DNA of 64,000 nt from an uncultured Alphaproteobacteria bacterium (GCA_903842595.1 CAIMMO010000230.1:1-64000), one strand, 5' to 3'; counted from the first letter of the stretch, positions 10,356 to 19,943 are shown. The notes: a model not told the origin generated them from the sequence alone. A program made the numbers and translations.

Positions 10356-10420
10356 GAACCCGAGGCGAGCCGCCGCACCCAAAATGCCCCGGGGCGGCGC
10401 CTGGTCTTGCAGTAACTGGT

Positions 10421-10690
10421 CTAGCGGTAGTTCTGCAGGCGCGTGGTGCGCAGGCCCTTCACGCCGTGGCGCTGATAGAGGCGTTCCCAACCGGCGAACT
10501 CCTCTTTCGTGAGGGCGTAGCGGTCGCAGGCGTCTTCGGCCGAAAGCAGTCCCCCATGGACAGCCGCGACAACTTCCGCCTTGCGGCGGGTAACCCACCT
10601 CTGGATCCCCGGCGAGGGGAGGTCAGAGAGTGTGATGTGGCGTCCGTCGGGTCCCACGACGGCCGCTCCGTGAGCGGTTTGGCTCAGCAT
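10421..10690 (-). CDS. sciP: CtrA inhibitory protein SciP (DUF1153)
   Basis: An 89-aa DUF1153-family protein closely matching Caulobacter SciP. SciP binds CtrA and blocks CtrA-dependent transcription in early cell-cycle stages. The core RWVTRRKAEVVAAVHGGLLS and the helix-turn-helix segment DACDRYALTKEEFAGWERL are almost as in the Caulobacter protein, and the C terminus LRTTRLQNYR also agrees. I chose the ATG at 10690 because GGAG lies just upstream (6-7 bases); longer starts at 10702 and 10729 are less likely. It is co-oriented with fliF, 174 bases upstream. Confidence 0.9.
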   Translation of the reverse strand: MLSQTAHGAAVVGPDGRHITLSDLPSPGIQRWVTRRKAEVVAAVHGGLLSAEDACDRYALTKEEFAGWERLYQRHGVKGLRTTRLQNYR

Positions 10691-10920
10691 GGTTGGCTCC
10701 ATATGCTGTTCTGATCGTGGAGCGACCATACGTACTGGCGTTTAAGGTCACGCTCAGGCCAACCGCGCGGTTTCGTGGAAACACTCTGCAAAATTCGCAC
10801 AACCATTAAGGACCTTGGTGAGGATTGGAGTCGCGTCGCGCCGACGAAAAGTACCGGTCGGGCAGGCATGCGATCCGCACCGCAATACCGCCGACTACGG
10901 ACGATCATGCAGCTCCGCGA
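10691..10920. promoter_or_regulatory. Intergenic region upstream of sciP
   Basis: This holds the sciP promoter and the sequence after flgE. It contains scattered TTAA half-sites (near 10742 and 10806) without a correctly spaced partner, and one GANTC site (GAGTC, 10828-10832). I found no complete CtrA box and no sigma54 promoter. Confidence 0.35.
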
Positions 10921-12285
10921 CTAGCGCTTCAGCCTGATCAGTTCGTCGAGCATCTCGTCAGCCGTCGTGATGATCTTGGAGGACGCCGAGTACGCGCGCT
11001 GCGTCATGATCAGGTTGGAGAATTCCTCGGCCAGGTCGACGGTCGAGGATTCCAGCGCTCGTGACTTGATGTTGCCGGCGCCGCCAACACCTGCGCCGCG
11101 CATTGACAGCGCGCCAGTGTCCGGTCCCAGGCGATAGATTCCGCCTTGCTCGGCGACCAGGCCGTTGGTGTTCCCGAATGTCGCCAGGGGGATCTGGTAG
11201 ATCCGGCGCGTGAGACCGTTGGTGAAGATGGCTGTGACGAAGCCGTCATCGTCAACGTCTACCGACGCCAGCGAGCCGAAGGGCGTACCATCGACCTGCG
11301 ACGTGCCGAGCACCGAAGGAGAGTCGTAGTTGGTGAGGCCGCCGGGCGTGCCAGGTCCTCCAATGTCGAGCGAGATCGTCTGCGTCGCCAGGCCGCGCGT
11401 CGGATCCCACTCTGAGCCGCCCGCGCCAGTTTCGCCAATCGTCACCGAGAGAGGCAGCGTCGAGTTCGCTGTGTCCAGTTGGCCGAACGTGGTGAAGCTC
11501 ACAATGCCCGTGGCAAGCTGGCCGTCCACGAGGGGGGCGCCATCGACGACCTCCCCGGGTGGCAGGTGAACCTCGGCGAACCAGGTGTTCGGGCCCTGCT
11601 TGAGGAAGGAGAACGTCAGTGTATGCAGGCCGCCCTGGCTGTCATATATCTGGATCGGAATCTGGAAGTCGGGCGTCACCGCGCCAGAGGCCATGTTGTT
11701 TGCCGTGGCGGTCGCGTCATACGTCGCGGCTGCAGCAGATACCGCCTGCGACGATTGCAGGTTGGCGGAAAGGGACAGCCGCGCGGTCGCCTCGGCGCCG
11801 CCTGCAATGCCTGAAACCCGAACGGACTCGAGGGCGTTGAGATCGGTCGGATTGGCGTCGACAGCGCCCGACGAGTCGACCGGCCAGCCGAGCAGATAGT
11901 AGCCTGCGGCATTCTGCAGGTATCCGTCCGCATCCGGGGTGAACTGGCCGGCGCGGGTGTAGTAATAGGGATCGCGGCTTGTTGCGTCCTCGCTGCGGCC
12001 GCGCACGACGAACATGCCGTTGCCGGAGACAGCAAGGTGCGTCGAGACCGAAGATGCCGTCGTCGACCCTTGCTCGTTCATCAACGGGCTCGAACGCGAC
12101 ATGACGCCTCCGGCGCTGTAGGCAGGCTGGCGGCTCGGCGAATCCAGCAGCGAGCTGAAGTCCGCCCGAAGGCGCTTGAAGCCCACCGTGTTCACGTTCG
12201 CGATGTTGTCGGAGATCGAAGCCAGAGCGCTGGCGTTGGCGCGCATACCGGCGGCGCCGGCAAGCATGGCGGAATTGATGCTCAT
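10921..12285 (-). CDS. flgE: Flagellar hook protein FlgE
   Basis: A 454-aa hook subunit exported by the flagellar type III system. The N terminus carries the rod/hook signature (ASISDNIANVNTVGFKRLRADF near residues 22-43), and the C terminus carries the matching helix with SNLIMTQRAYSASSKIITTADEML. The variable middle (about 150-380) forms the hook surface domains; YYYTRAGQFTPDADGYLQNAAGYYLLGWP is typical of FlgE. It follows flgD by 112 bases; that gap holds a small GC-rich hairpin but no clear promoter. Confidence 0.95.
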   Translation of the reverse strand: MSINSAMLAGAAGMRANASALASISDNIANVNTVGFKRLRADFSSLLDSPSRQPAYSAGGVMSRSSPLMNEQGSTTASSVSTHLAVSGNGMFVVRGRSEDATSRDPYYYTRAGQFTPDADGYLQNAAGYYLLGWPVDSSGAVDANPTDLNALESVRVSGIAGGAEATARLSLSANLQSSQAVSAAAATYDATATANNMASGAVTPDFQIPIQIYDSQGGLHTLTFSFLKQGPNTWFAEVHLPPGEVVDGAPLVDGQLATGIVSFTTFGQLDTANSTLPLSVTIGETGAGGSEWDPTRGLATQTISLDIGGPGTPGGLTNYDSPSVLGTSQVDGTPFGSLASVDVDDDGFVTAIFTNGLTRRIYQIPLATFGNTNGLVAEQGGIYRLGPDTGALSMRGAGVGGAGNIKSRALESSTVDLAEEFSNLIMTQRAYSASSKIITTADEMLDELIRLKR

Positions 12286-12397
12286 GGTCGAAGCTCCCAG
12301 TGGGCCAGAGGGCCCGGTTCATGTGCGGTTTGGGTCGGCTGCTTTGCAGCCTCAGCCGGCGCGCTTCTGCGCCGCAGTCCAGGTCGTCGGCTTGGTG

Positions 12398-13069
12398 CTA
12401 CTGGCGCATCAGCTGCTTTATGTCGGCATAGGCATAAACGCCGGCCGGTGTGGTGAGCGCCGGCTCGCCGTAGGTGAGGTCAACGCCGGTGATTGTGGTG
12501 ACCAGCGAATGCGCCGGCTTGATCGATTTCGCATTGGCGTCCTCGGCGATCACGCTGATCCAGTAGGGCTGGCCTTCATCAGCGGTCTTGCCGTTGTTGA
12601 GCTTGCCGTCCCATTCGAACGCGTGCGAGCCTGCGGCGAGCTCGCCGGACTTGGAATAGAGCACGCGGCCCGATGCGTCGGTGACGGTGATCGTCGTCTT
12701 CGCAGCGTCCGAGGGGAGGGAGTAGCGCCAGTTGATCGGCTCGCCGATGAATTGCGCCCCAGCCGTGTCGATCTCTGCCTGCTGGCCAAGATAGCCGGAG
12801 AGGGCAGCGCCCGCGTTCGTATTCGTCGCCGCCAGCAGCTGCTCGAGCTGCTTGTTCGACTTTATCTGCTGCTCGACGCCGGAGAACTGCACCAGCTGGT
12901 CGGTGAACTTGGAAGAGTCCATCGGCTCCAGCGGATCCTGGTTCTGGATCTGCGCCGTCAGAATGGTGAGGAAAGTATCGAAGTTGTCGGCCAGCGAGGC
13001 CTGCGAGGCGGCGGCGCCTGCGCCTGCATTTGTGGAGGGGGTGGGGACGAAGGAGATGGCGTTGGTCAT
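12398..13069 (-). CDS. flgD: Flagellar hook-capping protein FlgD
   Basis: A 223-aa hook cap scaffold needed for FlgE polymerisation. The N-terminal region contains the family motif FLTILTAQIQNQDPLEPMDSSKFTDQLVQFSGVEQQIKSN (residues about 31-70). The C-terminal part has the FlgD Ig-like/tudor fold, with GEPINWRYSLPSDAAKTTITVTDASGRV and FEWDGKLNNGKTADEGQPY. It lies 11 bases after the fliK-like gene and before flgE, so the three genes probably share one transcript. Confidence 0.95.
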   Translation of the reverse strand: MTNAISFVPTPSTNAGAGAAASQASLADNFDTFLTILTAQIQNQDPLEPMDSSKFTDQLVQFSGVEQQIKSNKQLEQLLAATNTNAGAALSGYLGQQAEIDTAGAQFIGEPINWRYSLPSDAAKTTITVTDASGRVLYSKSGELAAGSHAFEWDGKLNNGKTADEGQPYWISVIAEDANAKSIKPAHSLVTTITGVDLTYGEPALTTPAGVYAYADIKQLMRQ

Positions 13070-13080
13070 GCGTTATTCCT

Positions 13081-14319
13081 TCAGGCCACGAGATCAAGTC
13101 GCTGCGGACGCCAGCTTGGCCGCACGGCAGCTGCGGTTTCCTCGGTCATCGGCATGGTCATGGTGTCGAAACGCCGCCACACATCGGTCTGTGCCGGCCG
13201 GCCATTGCTGTCGCGTTGCTGGTTTGCGCTGCCGCTGCCATTGTCGCGCGCGAGTTCGAAGCGCAGGCCATTGTCAGCGAGGTCGATGCCCGCGTCTGCA
13301 AGCGCACGTTCGAGCGCCCGCTGTCCTCGCATGAGGTCGGAAAGAGCCGCGCTGTCATGCGCCGCCAGCACGGCGTGAACCTTGCGGTCGGCCCCGATCT
13401 CGATGCGCACGTCGACGCGGCCCAGTTCAGCCGGATCGAGGCGAATCTCGAAGCGCTGCGCGCGGCCATCGGCGCGTTCGATGATGCGGTTGTAGACCTG
13501 AACGGTGGCAGCAGGCGCCGCCTGCAGGACAGCTGGCGTGGGTGTGGCGCGCGCCGTTTCACTGGTCGCGCCAGTGGCTTGCGCCTGAGCGTCTGCACCC
13601 TGTCCCGACTGAGCTGAAAGCATAGCCGCGAAGTCTGGCTTCGCGGTCGCTGTATCCAATGGAGCGATGGCTTTCGCTTGCGTCGCACCAGCAGCGGCGG
13701 AGGCTTGCTGGTCCAGCGCTTGTGCGGTGGGCGCGCGACCGCCCGGGCTGGCGGGGGCGGCCTCTACCTTATCTGTCGTGGCGGGGTCAGCCGCCGGGCT
13801 CGCTTCAAGCGGTGCGACGACCGGTTGCGGTGTGGCGCCGCTCGCTTCAGGCGCGGCATGCGTGACCGCGGCAGCCATAGCCGGCAGCATGACAAGCGCG
13901 CTCGTCGTCGCTGCAGGAACAGCAGAAGCCGGGGTTGCAGCGACTTCACCCGCGCCCTCGGTGCTGGCGTCCAGAAGATCGATGTCCGTCGCGTTTGCAA
14001 GTAGGACGGCCGCGGCTGACTGCTGCAGCGCTCCCGCGGCGGCCGGTTCAGCAGTTGATGCACTGAGAGCCGCGGGGTCTGTCTTGCTCGATGCAACGGC
14101 CAGCGCGACCGGGCCCGCGATTGCGCCATCAGCCATACCGGTGGAGGCTAAGGTTTGCAGCTGCACGGCAGGCGCGCCGGTGGAATAGGTCTGCATGGCC
14201 GCTGGCGCCGCTGGCGTATCGGCTTCGTCCGCCCCGGATTCAAGCAGCTCGGCAAACTCCATGTCGCGTTCGACCGGGGTCACACGCGCCTCACCTGTGA
14301 TGGGCGGGCCTGATGGCAT
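13081..14319 (-). CDS. fliK: FliK-like hook-length control protein
   Basis: About 412 aa from the chosen start. The long Ala/Pro/Thr-rich middle is typical of the flexible FliK ruler. The C-terminal domain has the Flg_hook signature (RFEIRLDPAELGRVDVRIEI, then LRGQRALERALADAGI-like helices) that switches export specificity. The open frame extends upstream to 14613, but the sigma54 promoter at 14405-14419 places transcription start near 14393, so I favour the ATG at 14319 (14262 is an alternative). It heads the fliK-flgD-flgE block. Confidence 0.82.
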   Translation of the reverse strand: MPSGPPITGEARVTPVERDMEFAELLESGADEADTPAAPAAMQTYSTGAPAVQLQTLASTGMADGAIAGPVALAVASSKTDPAALSASTAEPAAAGALQQSAAAVLLANATDIDLLDASTEGAGEVAATPASAVPAATTSALVMLPAMAAAVTHAAPEASGATPQPVVAPLEASPAADPATTDKVEAAPASPGGRAPTAQALDQQASAAAGATQAKAIAPLDTATAKPDFAAMLSAQSGQGADAQAQATGATSETARATPTPAVLQAAPAATVQVYNRIIERADGRAQRFEIRLDPAELGRVDVRIEIGADRKVHAVLAAHDSAALSDLMRGQRALERALADAGIDLADNGLRFELARDNGSGSANQQRDSNGRPAQTDVWRRFDTMTMPMTEETAAAVRPSWRPQRLDLVA

Positions 14320-14404
14320 CGGGAGGGAGGCTGCAATCGACAAACGCTGACCACGACGTCTACGGCCTCGCCCGGGAATTCGGACGCGGATCAGCAGAAG
14401 GTCT

Positions 14405-14419
14405 GCAACCGGCGAGCCA
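14405..14419 (-). promoter_or_regulatory. Sigma54 promoter for fliK-flgD-flgE
   Basis: On the minus strand the sequence reads TGGC-TCGCCGG-TTGC, with the -24 GG and -12 GC separated by exactly 10 bases. Transcription would start near 14393, some 75 bases before the fliK-like ATG. FlbD, encoded in this window, is the likely activator. Confidence 0.7.
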
Positions 14420-14584
14420 TTAATGTTTGCATTCAAAAGCCCGCGGGAATCAGGGTTTGGCTGGTTAACGCGAGAGGGCGCAGACCCCTCAGCCCGGCAA
14501 GACTCGATGTGCTGCACGGCAGAAATTGCCCGGCAGGTTCGGCGCAAGCTGCCGTGGGCGTGAGCTGGAGTCCCAAGCCACGGG

Positions 14585-14599
14585 TGGCCCGCAACTTGC
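14585..14599 (+). promoter_or_regulatory. Sigma54 promoter for flgK-flgL
   Basis: TGGC-CCGCAAC-TTGC has the exact GG-N10-GC spacing of -24/-12 promoters. It lies about 190 bases before flgK and points toward it, mirroring the divergent sigma54 promoter of fliK. The long leader could hold FlbD-binding sites, which I cannot identify with confidence. Confidence 0.65.
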
Positions 14600-14785
14600 G
14601 TGGTTAACGGCAACGTTGCGGCCAGCTTGCCGGAGCGTTCGGGGCAGAAGCTCCCGTCGCACAGTTTTTGCGAACGTATTCAGGATGATGGAACGAACCT
14701 GGACAAGTCTGGTCGCGAAGGCGGCCCGGCAGATCGCGCCTACCCGGCAAGATCTGCAGGGCCTTCCGGTGACGGAGTGAAGGTC

Positions 14786-16900
14786 TTGACGATCACGAGC
14801 ATCATGGGGACAGGCCTTTCCGCTCTGGCTGCGAACCAGCAGGCGCTGAAAGCCACGTCGACCAATGTCGCCAACGTCAACACCGAGGGCTATTCGCGCC
14901 TCGATGTACACTTCAATTCGCGGGGCGCCTCGGGCGGCCTGGGCGGCGTCGAGGTCGATATCGTTCGCGTCGCCAACAGATATCTCGCAGCCGCTGAGAT
15001 GCGTGGCGCCGCCGACGTCGCCGCTGCCGATGTCCTGTCCCAGTTCATGGATCGCGCGCAGGGCCTGCTCGGCGATCCGTCTGATTCCGCAACCGTTTTC
15101 GCGACGCTTGACCCCGTGTTCAGCAGCTTCGGCGCGCTCGCTGTCGATCCGGCGTCCGCCCTGCGCAGGTCGGCTGCGCTGTCCGACCTGCAGACAATGC
15201 TGTCTCAGCTGGAGCGCACATCTGGCGAGATCACAGCGCTGCGCGATGAGGCTCATTCGCGCGCGCTCGCCTCGATCGAGGAAGCGAACTCGCTGATGGC
15301 GGGCATCGCCCGGCTCAACACGTCGATCCAGCGTTCAACGATTGCAGGGCTGTCAGCCTCCGAAGCGGAGACGGAACAGGCGCGGATGCTCGATCGCCTG
15401 TCCGAGATCATCGACATCCGCATGCAGGAGCGCCCGCTGGGCGGGGTCGAGATCAGGACCACTGACGGCCTGCTGATGGTCGACATTGATGCCGCCATCG
15501 TCGGCCTCGATTCGAACGCCGGAAACGAGCCCTATCCGGGCGTCGTGATGATGTCGCCCCGTTCGACCACGGAAACCCCCCTCGACGCGCACATCAGCGG
15601 CGGCGAACTGAACGGCCTTCTGCGTGCGCGCGACAAGGAGCTGGTCGACCTGCAACTTGCCTTCGGCGAGTTCGCCGCGGGCGCTGCGGAAGCCCTGAAC
15701 GCTGCCCACAACCAGGCCAGCGCCGTCCCGGCGCCATCCTCGCTGACGGGCCGCAACACGGGGCTTATCGCTACCGACCGTCTGAACTTCACAGGCGTCA
15801 CGAATATCGCCATCGTCGATGCCGACGGTCTGGTCGTACGTAACCTGCGTGTCGATTTCAACGCAGGTGAAATCGTCGACGATCAGGCGAACATAACTAC
15901 GTTCGCAAACTCCATCGGCAACTTCCAGACGGCGCTCGATGCGGCCCTTGGCGGAGACGGATCGGCCGGTTTCAGCGAGGGTGTGTTCTCGCTCTCGGCC
16001 GACATTGGCGGAACCGGGATCGTCATCGCAAATAATCCGGTCAACCCTGCCATGCGCGGCGGACGTGGCTTCTCGCACGCCTTCGGCCTCAATGACCTTG
16101 TCTCGCATGGCGCGCCGCTGTCCTACGCGACAGGCATGTCGGGCGCCGATCTTCACGGCTTCGATGCCGGCGAGACGGTTACCTTCGCGATCCGCGACCA
16201 GGACGGCGCGATTGCCCGCCGCGTGGCGTTCACCGTCGGAGCCGGAACGACCGTCGCCTCCTTGCGGGCCGACATCGATGCGGCGATTGCAGGCTATGGC
16301 CAGACATCGTTCGATGCCAATGGCCGGATGACACTGGTGGCGACAGGCAATACCGTCGGCCGCATCGATGTGATCGACGACTCGACAAGCCGCGGCGATA
16401 CCAACCTGTCGATGTCCGGTATCTTCGGTTTCGGAGAAACCCTGCCGGCCGAGCGGTCACGCAGCCTCGGCATTCGCGCCGACATCCAGGCCGATCCCCA
16501 GCGTCTCGGCAGCGCTGCTGCCGATCTCGCTGGCGCGGCCGCCGGTACGCGGGTTCTCGCGCCTGGCGACGGACGCGGCGCGCTGGCCGTCGAGGCCGCA
16601 GGGACGCGCCCCCAGACATTCGCGACGGCGGGCACGCTGACCGGGCAGGTGACGTCGATCATGGACTACGCGGCGCGCCTCGCGGGCCACGCCGGCGTGC
16701 GCGCAGAGGCGCTGGATGCGGCGCGCGCTGCGGCCGAGTCCGTCCGCCAGGAAGTGCGCGAACGACGGATGAGCGAAGAAGGCGTCAACCTCGACGAGGA
16801 GCTGGTCAAGATGACGACATACCAGCAGGCCTATGCCGCTGCCTCGCGCATGATCACGGCGGCGCGCGACCTGTACGACATCGTCCTGAACATGGTTTGA
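14786..16900 (+). CDS. flgK: Flagellar hook-associated protein FlgK (HAP1)
   Basis: A 704-aa hook-filament junction protein. The N terminus has the flagellar rod/hook signature (ALKATSTNVANVNTEGYSR, residues about 17-35). The C terminus has VNLDEELVKMTTYQQAYAAA followed by RMITAARDLYDIVLNMV, the HAP1 end. I chose the TTG at 14786, preceded by GGAGTGAAGG, because the resulting LTITSIMGTGLSAL start resembles the start of Caulobacter FlgK; the ATG at 14804 is an alternative. flgL follows 12 bases downstream. Confidence 0.94.
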   Translation: MTITSIMGTGLSALAANQQALKATSTNVANVNTEGYSRLDVHFNSRGASGGLGGVEVDIVRVANRYLAAAEMRGAADVAAADVLSQFMDRAQGLLGDPSDSATVFATLDPVFSSFGALAVDPASALRRSAALSDLQTMLSQLERTSGEITALRDEAHSRALASIEEANSLMAGIARLNTSIQRSTIAGLSASEAETEQARMLDRLSEIIDIRMQERPLGGVEIRTTDGLLMVDIDAAIVGLDSNAGNEPYPGVVMMSPRSTTETPLDAHISGGELNGLLRARDKELVDLQLAFGEFAAGAAEALNAAHNQASAVPAPSSLTGRNTGLIATDRLNFTGVTNIAIVDADGLVVRNLRVDFNAGEIVDDQANITTFANSIGNFQTALDAALGGDGSAGFSEGVFSLSADIGGTGIVIANNPVNPAMRGGRGFSHAFGLNDLVSHGAPLSYATGMSGADLHGFDAGETVTFAIRDQDGAIARRVAFTVGAGTTVASLRADIDAAIAGYGQTSFDANGRMTLVATGNTVGRIDVIDDSTSRGDTNLSMSGIFGFGETLPAERSRSLGIRADIQADPQRLGSAAADLAGAAAGTRVLAPGDGRGALAVEAAGTRPQTFATAGTLTGQVTSIMDYAARLAGHAGVRAEALDAARAAAESVRQEVRERRMSEEGVNLDEELVKMTTYQQAYAAASRMITAARDLYDIVLNMV

Positions 16901-16912
16901 GGAAGATAGGAT

Positions 16913-17836
16913 ATGACACGCATCTCCTCTGCAATGATCCCCATGGCCTCGCTCGGCGACATCGGGCGCGCCCAGCAGGAACTGGTCGAGGCTGCACGCC
17001 AGAGTTCGGCGCAGACGCGCGCGAACGATCTCAAGGGCTATGGCCGCGAAGCGCAGACGCTGGTCTCCGCCGAACGGCTTGTCGGCCGGCTGAAGGGCTT
17101 CGAGGCGACCGCGCGCGAAATGACCACGCGCCTGCAGATCCAGGATGTCGCGCTGGGCCGTGCCGCCGAGGCCGTCAACAAGCTGAGACAGGACCTGTTC
17201 CAGAATCTCGGTCTCCAAAGCGGCGAGGGTGTTCGTGCGCAGCTCGAGGAAGCGTTCGCGGTCGTGAAGGACGCAATGAACACCAACCTCGGCGGGCGCT
17301 ACCTGTTCGGCGGCGTCATGAACGACCGTGCGCCCATTACCGCAGGTACGCTGAGCGATCTTGCCGCCAATCCGTTGTCCAACCTGATGGAGGAGGGCGC
17401 CGAGCCACAGCAGATGCGCGTGGAGGAGGGCCGCAATGTCGCCGGCGGCGTCGTGGCTGACGACGTGATTTCACTCGCGATGGCGTCGATCAAGCGGCTG
17501 GCCGAAATGGATGAGGGGCCAGACGGACCGTTCGCCGGCGCCCTGACCGACGTGCAGCAGGCAGCAATCCAGAGCGAACTGACCGCGCTCAACGAGGCGT
17601 TCAACCGGGTCCTGAGCGCGCAGGCGGAGAATGGGCGGCTGGGGCAGGAAGTCGATTCCTCCTCAGCGCGGTTGACCGCTCGTCTGAACGCACTGGACGA
17701 AGCCGTCGGCGGCATCGTGAACGTAGACCTTGCAGAAGTCGCTGTGAGGTTGAACCAGGCGCAGTTTGCCTATGAAGCATCGTCGAGCGTGTTCAACGTG
17801 CTCCGCGGCCTGTCGCTGCTGAACGTGCTCGACTAG
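16913..17836 (+). CDS. flgL: Flagellar hook-associated protein FlgL (HAP3)
   Basis: A 307-aa flagellin-like junction protein exported after FlgK. The N-terminal helical region (about 1-140) includes LGGRYLFGGVMNDRAPI, a segment characteristic of FlgL. The C-terminal helix ends with VAVRLNQAQFAYEASSSVFNVLRGLSLLNVLD, as in flagellin-type proteins. It directly follows flgK with GAGGAAGATAGG as ribosome-binding site, so the two are cotranscribed from the sigma54 promoter upstream of flgK. Confidence 0.93.
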   Translation: MTRISSAMIPMASLGDIGRAQQELVEAARQSSAQTRANDLKGYGREAQTLVSAERLVGRLKGFEATAREMTTRLQIQDVALGRAAEAVNKLRQDLFQNLGLQSGEGVRAQLEEAFAVVKDAMNTNLGGRYLFGGVMNDRAPITAGTLSDLAANPLSNLMEEGAEPQQMRVEEGRNVAGGVVADDVISLAMASIKRLAEMDEGPDGPFAGALTDVQQAAIQSELTALNEAFNRVLSAQAENGRLGQEVDSSSARLTARLNALDEAVGGIVNVDLAEVAVRLNQAQFAYEASSSVFNVLRGLSLLNVLD

Positions 17837-17844
17837 TTCCAAGG

Positions 17845-18219
17845 CTAGCTTGGCCACTTGTTCAGGATGGTCGCGAGATCAAAACAGTCGCGATAGACCG
17901 TGATCAGGCCATCGTGCACCTCATACACGCCGGTGACCGGGAGTTCGACCCAACCCGTTGCGAGGCGATGCCGGTCCAGTCGCTCGAGGAATACCAACGG
18001 GCCGGCCGCTGCCTCTCGAATGACGATGAGCTGGTTCTCGATCGTCGGTGCGAAGAATGGCTCAAGCACGCTTCGAACGCCTTCAGGGCCGCGAACCGAC
18101 GACATGGGGATGTTCGTGTACTCGCAGTCTGCCGATACGTACTTCAGGGCGGTGTCGTAGTCCTTGGTCGCCATCGCCGCATTGAAGGCCTTGACGACAT
18201 CGATAGGGGTTCTGGTCAT
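17845..18219 (-). CDS. NTF2-like / limonene-epoxide-hydrolase-family protein
   Basis: A 124-aa protein of the SnoaL/limonene-1,2-epoxide hydrolase fold. It begins PIDVVKAFNAAMATKDYDTALKYVSADCEYTNIP, contains RGPEGVRSVLEPFF, and ends with DGLITVYRDCFDLATILN, the pattern of LEH-type proteins where Asp/Arg residues activate water. The start at 18219 gives the usual family length; the longer frame to 18363 adds an unrelated tail and overlaps the divergent esterase leader. The exact substrate is unknown. It converges on flgL with a 9-base gap. Confidence 0.78.
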   Translation of the reverse strand: MTRTPIDVVKAFNAAMATKDYDTALKYVSADCEYTNIPMSSVRGPEGVRSVLEPFFAPTIENQLIVIREAAAGPLVFLERLDRHRLATGWVELPVTGVYEVHDGLITVYRDCFDLATILNKWPS

Positions 18220-18382
18220 GGCTTTGGCCTCGCTGGAACTTGCGCCTGGTGCGCACGCGGCAGAGATGACTGGGCCGGTCGGTCGCGCAATTACGCCGGA
18301 GGTCATTGAACTCCACCTTGTTGCGGCTTGCGTCCTGCTTTCTTTGCGCCAGAGTGCGTCCACAGAAACGTGGGAGGAAGAC

Positions 18383-19864
18383 TTGATCGGGAAACTCAGA
18401 AGCGGTGTGGCGCTGGCTCTGCTGGCGGGGATGGGCGTCGCCGAGGCGCAGGTCGCCTGCGAGTCGCTGAAAGGCTACCAGGCGGCGGATGTGAAGATCA
18501 CGGCTGCAACGCCTGCGACCTCGCCGGTTCCGCTGTGCAAGGTGGATGGCGTGATCGGGAAGGAGATCAACTTCTCGGTCTGGCTGCCGGAAGCGTGGAA
18601 CGGCAAGTTCGTGATGGGCGGACAGGGTGGCTTCGCCGGACGTGTCGAGAACCAGGCGATGAGCCTGCAGGCGCTGCAGAAGGGCTATGCAACTGCCGGA
18701 ACCGATACCGGCCACTCATCGCCCGGACGCGGCATTGACGGCGCATGGGCGATGGGTGAGTACGAGCGCATCGCCAACTATGCCCATTCCGCGATCCATC
18801 GCGTTTCGGCCACGTCGAAGGCGATGGTGCAGGCGCGTTACGGCCGGGCGCCGGAGCGAACCTATTTCGCGGGTTGCTCGAATGGCGGACGGCAGGCGCT
18901 GCAGATGGCGCAACGCTATCCGACCGATTTTGACGGCATCATCGCCGGAGCTCCTGCCATCGACTTCCAGGGCATTACGGCCGCGTTCTCGACCGTCACT
19001 CAGAAGATGTATCCAGATCCGAGGAAGCTGGACGCACCCGTCATCGACAGGGCGGCGCGCGAGACGGTGGCGAAGGCCGTCATGGACAAGTGCGATACGA
19101 TCGACGGTCTCAAGGACGGAATCCTCGGCGATCCGCGCAAGTGCACGTTCGAGGCGAAAACAATCCAGTGCAAGAGCGGGGCTAAGGCCAACTGCCTGTC
19201 GCCGGCGCAAGTCGCCGCCGTCGATGCGATCGTCAAAGGGCCGATGGTCAACGGCAAGCCCTTCCATGTCGGCTTCGGCTGGGGTGGCGAGCAGACCGAA
19301 GCCGATTGGGGGACATGGCTGATCGGCAGCAAGGATCGTGTCGGAGCGGGGCAGCCGAGTCTCGCCTACGGCTTCTCAGGCGAGTTCATGCGCTATTTCG
19401 TCAAGGGCGATCCAACCTGGGATCATTCGCGCACCAACCTCGTCGAGCTGCCCAAGGAGATGAAGCTGCTGCAGATGACACTGTCGCCGACCAACCCCGA
19501 TCTCTCGGCCTTCCGCAGCAATGGCGGCAAGCTGCTGATGTATCACGGCTGGTCGGACTCGGCGCTGTCGCCGAACATGAGCATCAACTACGTCGACAAG
19601 GTCTACGCGAAGGATGCGTCGGCGAAGAATGACGTGCGGATGTTCATGCTGCCCGCTGTCGGCCATTGCGCGGGAGGGCCGGGTCCTGACCGGGTCGACT
19701 ATCTCGATGCGCTGGACAAGTGGGTTAGCTCGAAGGCTGCGCCCGATGAGCTGACAGCCAGCTTCGCTGCTGGAGGATCGCGCAAGCTCTGCGCGTATCC
19801 CAAGGTGGCGGTCTATTCGGGGACGGGCGACGGCAAGAGCCCTGATCAGTTCCGCTGCGAATAG
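18383..19864 (+). CDS. Tannase/feruloyl esterase-family secreted hydrolase
   Basis: A 493-aa alpha/beta hydrolase of the tannase family, which cleaves ester bonds of plant phenolics. From the TTG at 18383, preceded by GGGAGG, it begins with a signal peptide (LRSGVALALLAGMGVAEA). The nucleophile motif YFAGCSNGGRQAL lies in the first half, including the Cys typical of the CS-disulfide that links the catalytic Ser and His in tannases. The C-terminal PAVGHCAGGPGPD carries the His and partner Cys. The frame extends upstream to 18164 but that part overlaps the divergent gene. Substrate is not predictable. Confidence 0.86.
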   Translation: MIGKLRSGVALALLAGMGVAEAQVACESLKGYQAADVKITAATPATSPVPLCKVDGVIGKEINFSVWLPEAWNGKFVMGGQGGFAGRVENQAMSLQALQKGYATAGTDTGHSSPGRGIDGAWAMGEYERIANYAHSAIHRVSATSKAMVQARYGRAPERTYFAGCSNGGRQALQMAQRYPTDFDGIIAGAPAIDFQGITAAFSTVTQKMYPDPRKLDAPVIDRAARETVAKAVMDKCDTIDGLKDGILGDPRKCTFEAKTIQCKSGAKANCLSPAQVAAVDAIVKGPMVNGKPFHVGFGWGGEQTEADWGTWLIGSKDRVGAGQPSLAYGFSGEFMRYFVKGDPTWDHSRTNLVELPKEMKLLQMTLSPTNPDLSAFRSNGGKLLMYHGWSDSALSPNMSINYVDKVYAKDASAKNDVRMFMLPAVGHCAGGPGPDRVDYLDALDKWVSSKAAPDELTASFAAGGSRKLCAYPKVAVYSGTGDGKSPDQFRCE

Positions 19865-19943
19865 GACTGCGGGTGCAACCTTGCAGGTCTCCGATTTGAG
19901 GCGACCGGTGCGATTTTACCGGGGCTGAAAGTTGCGGTAGGCG

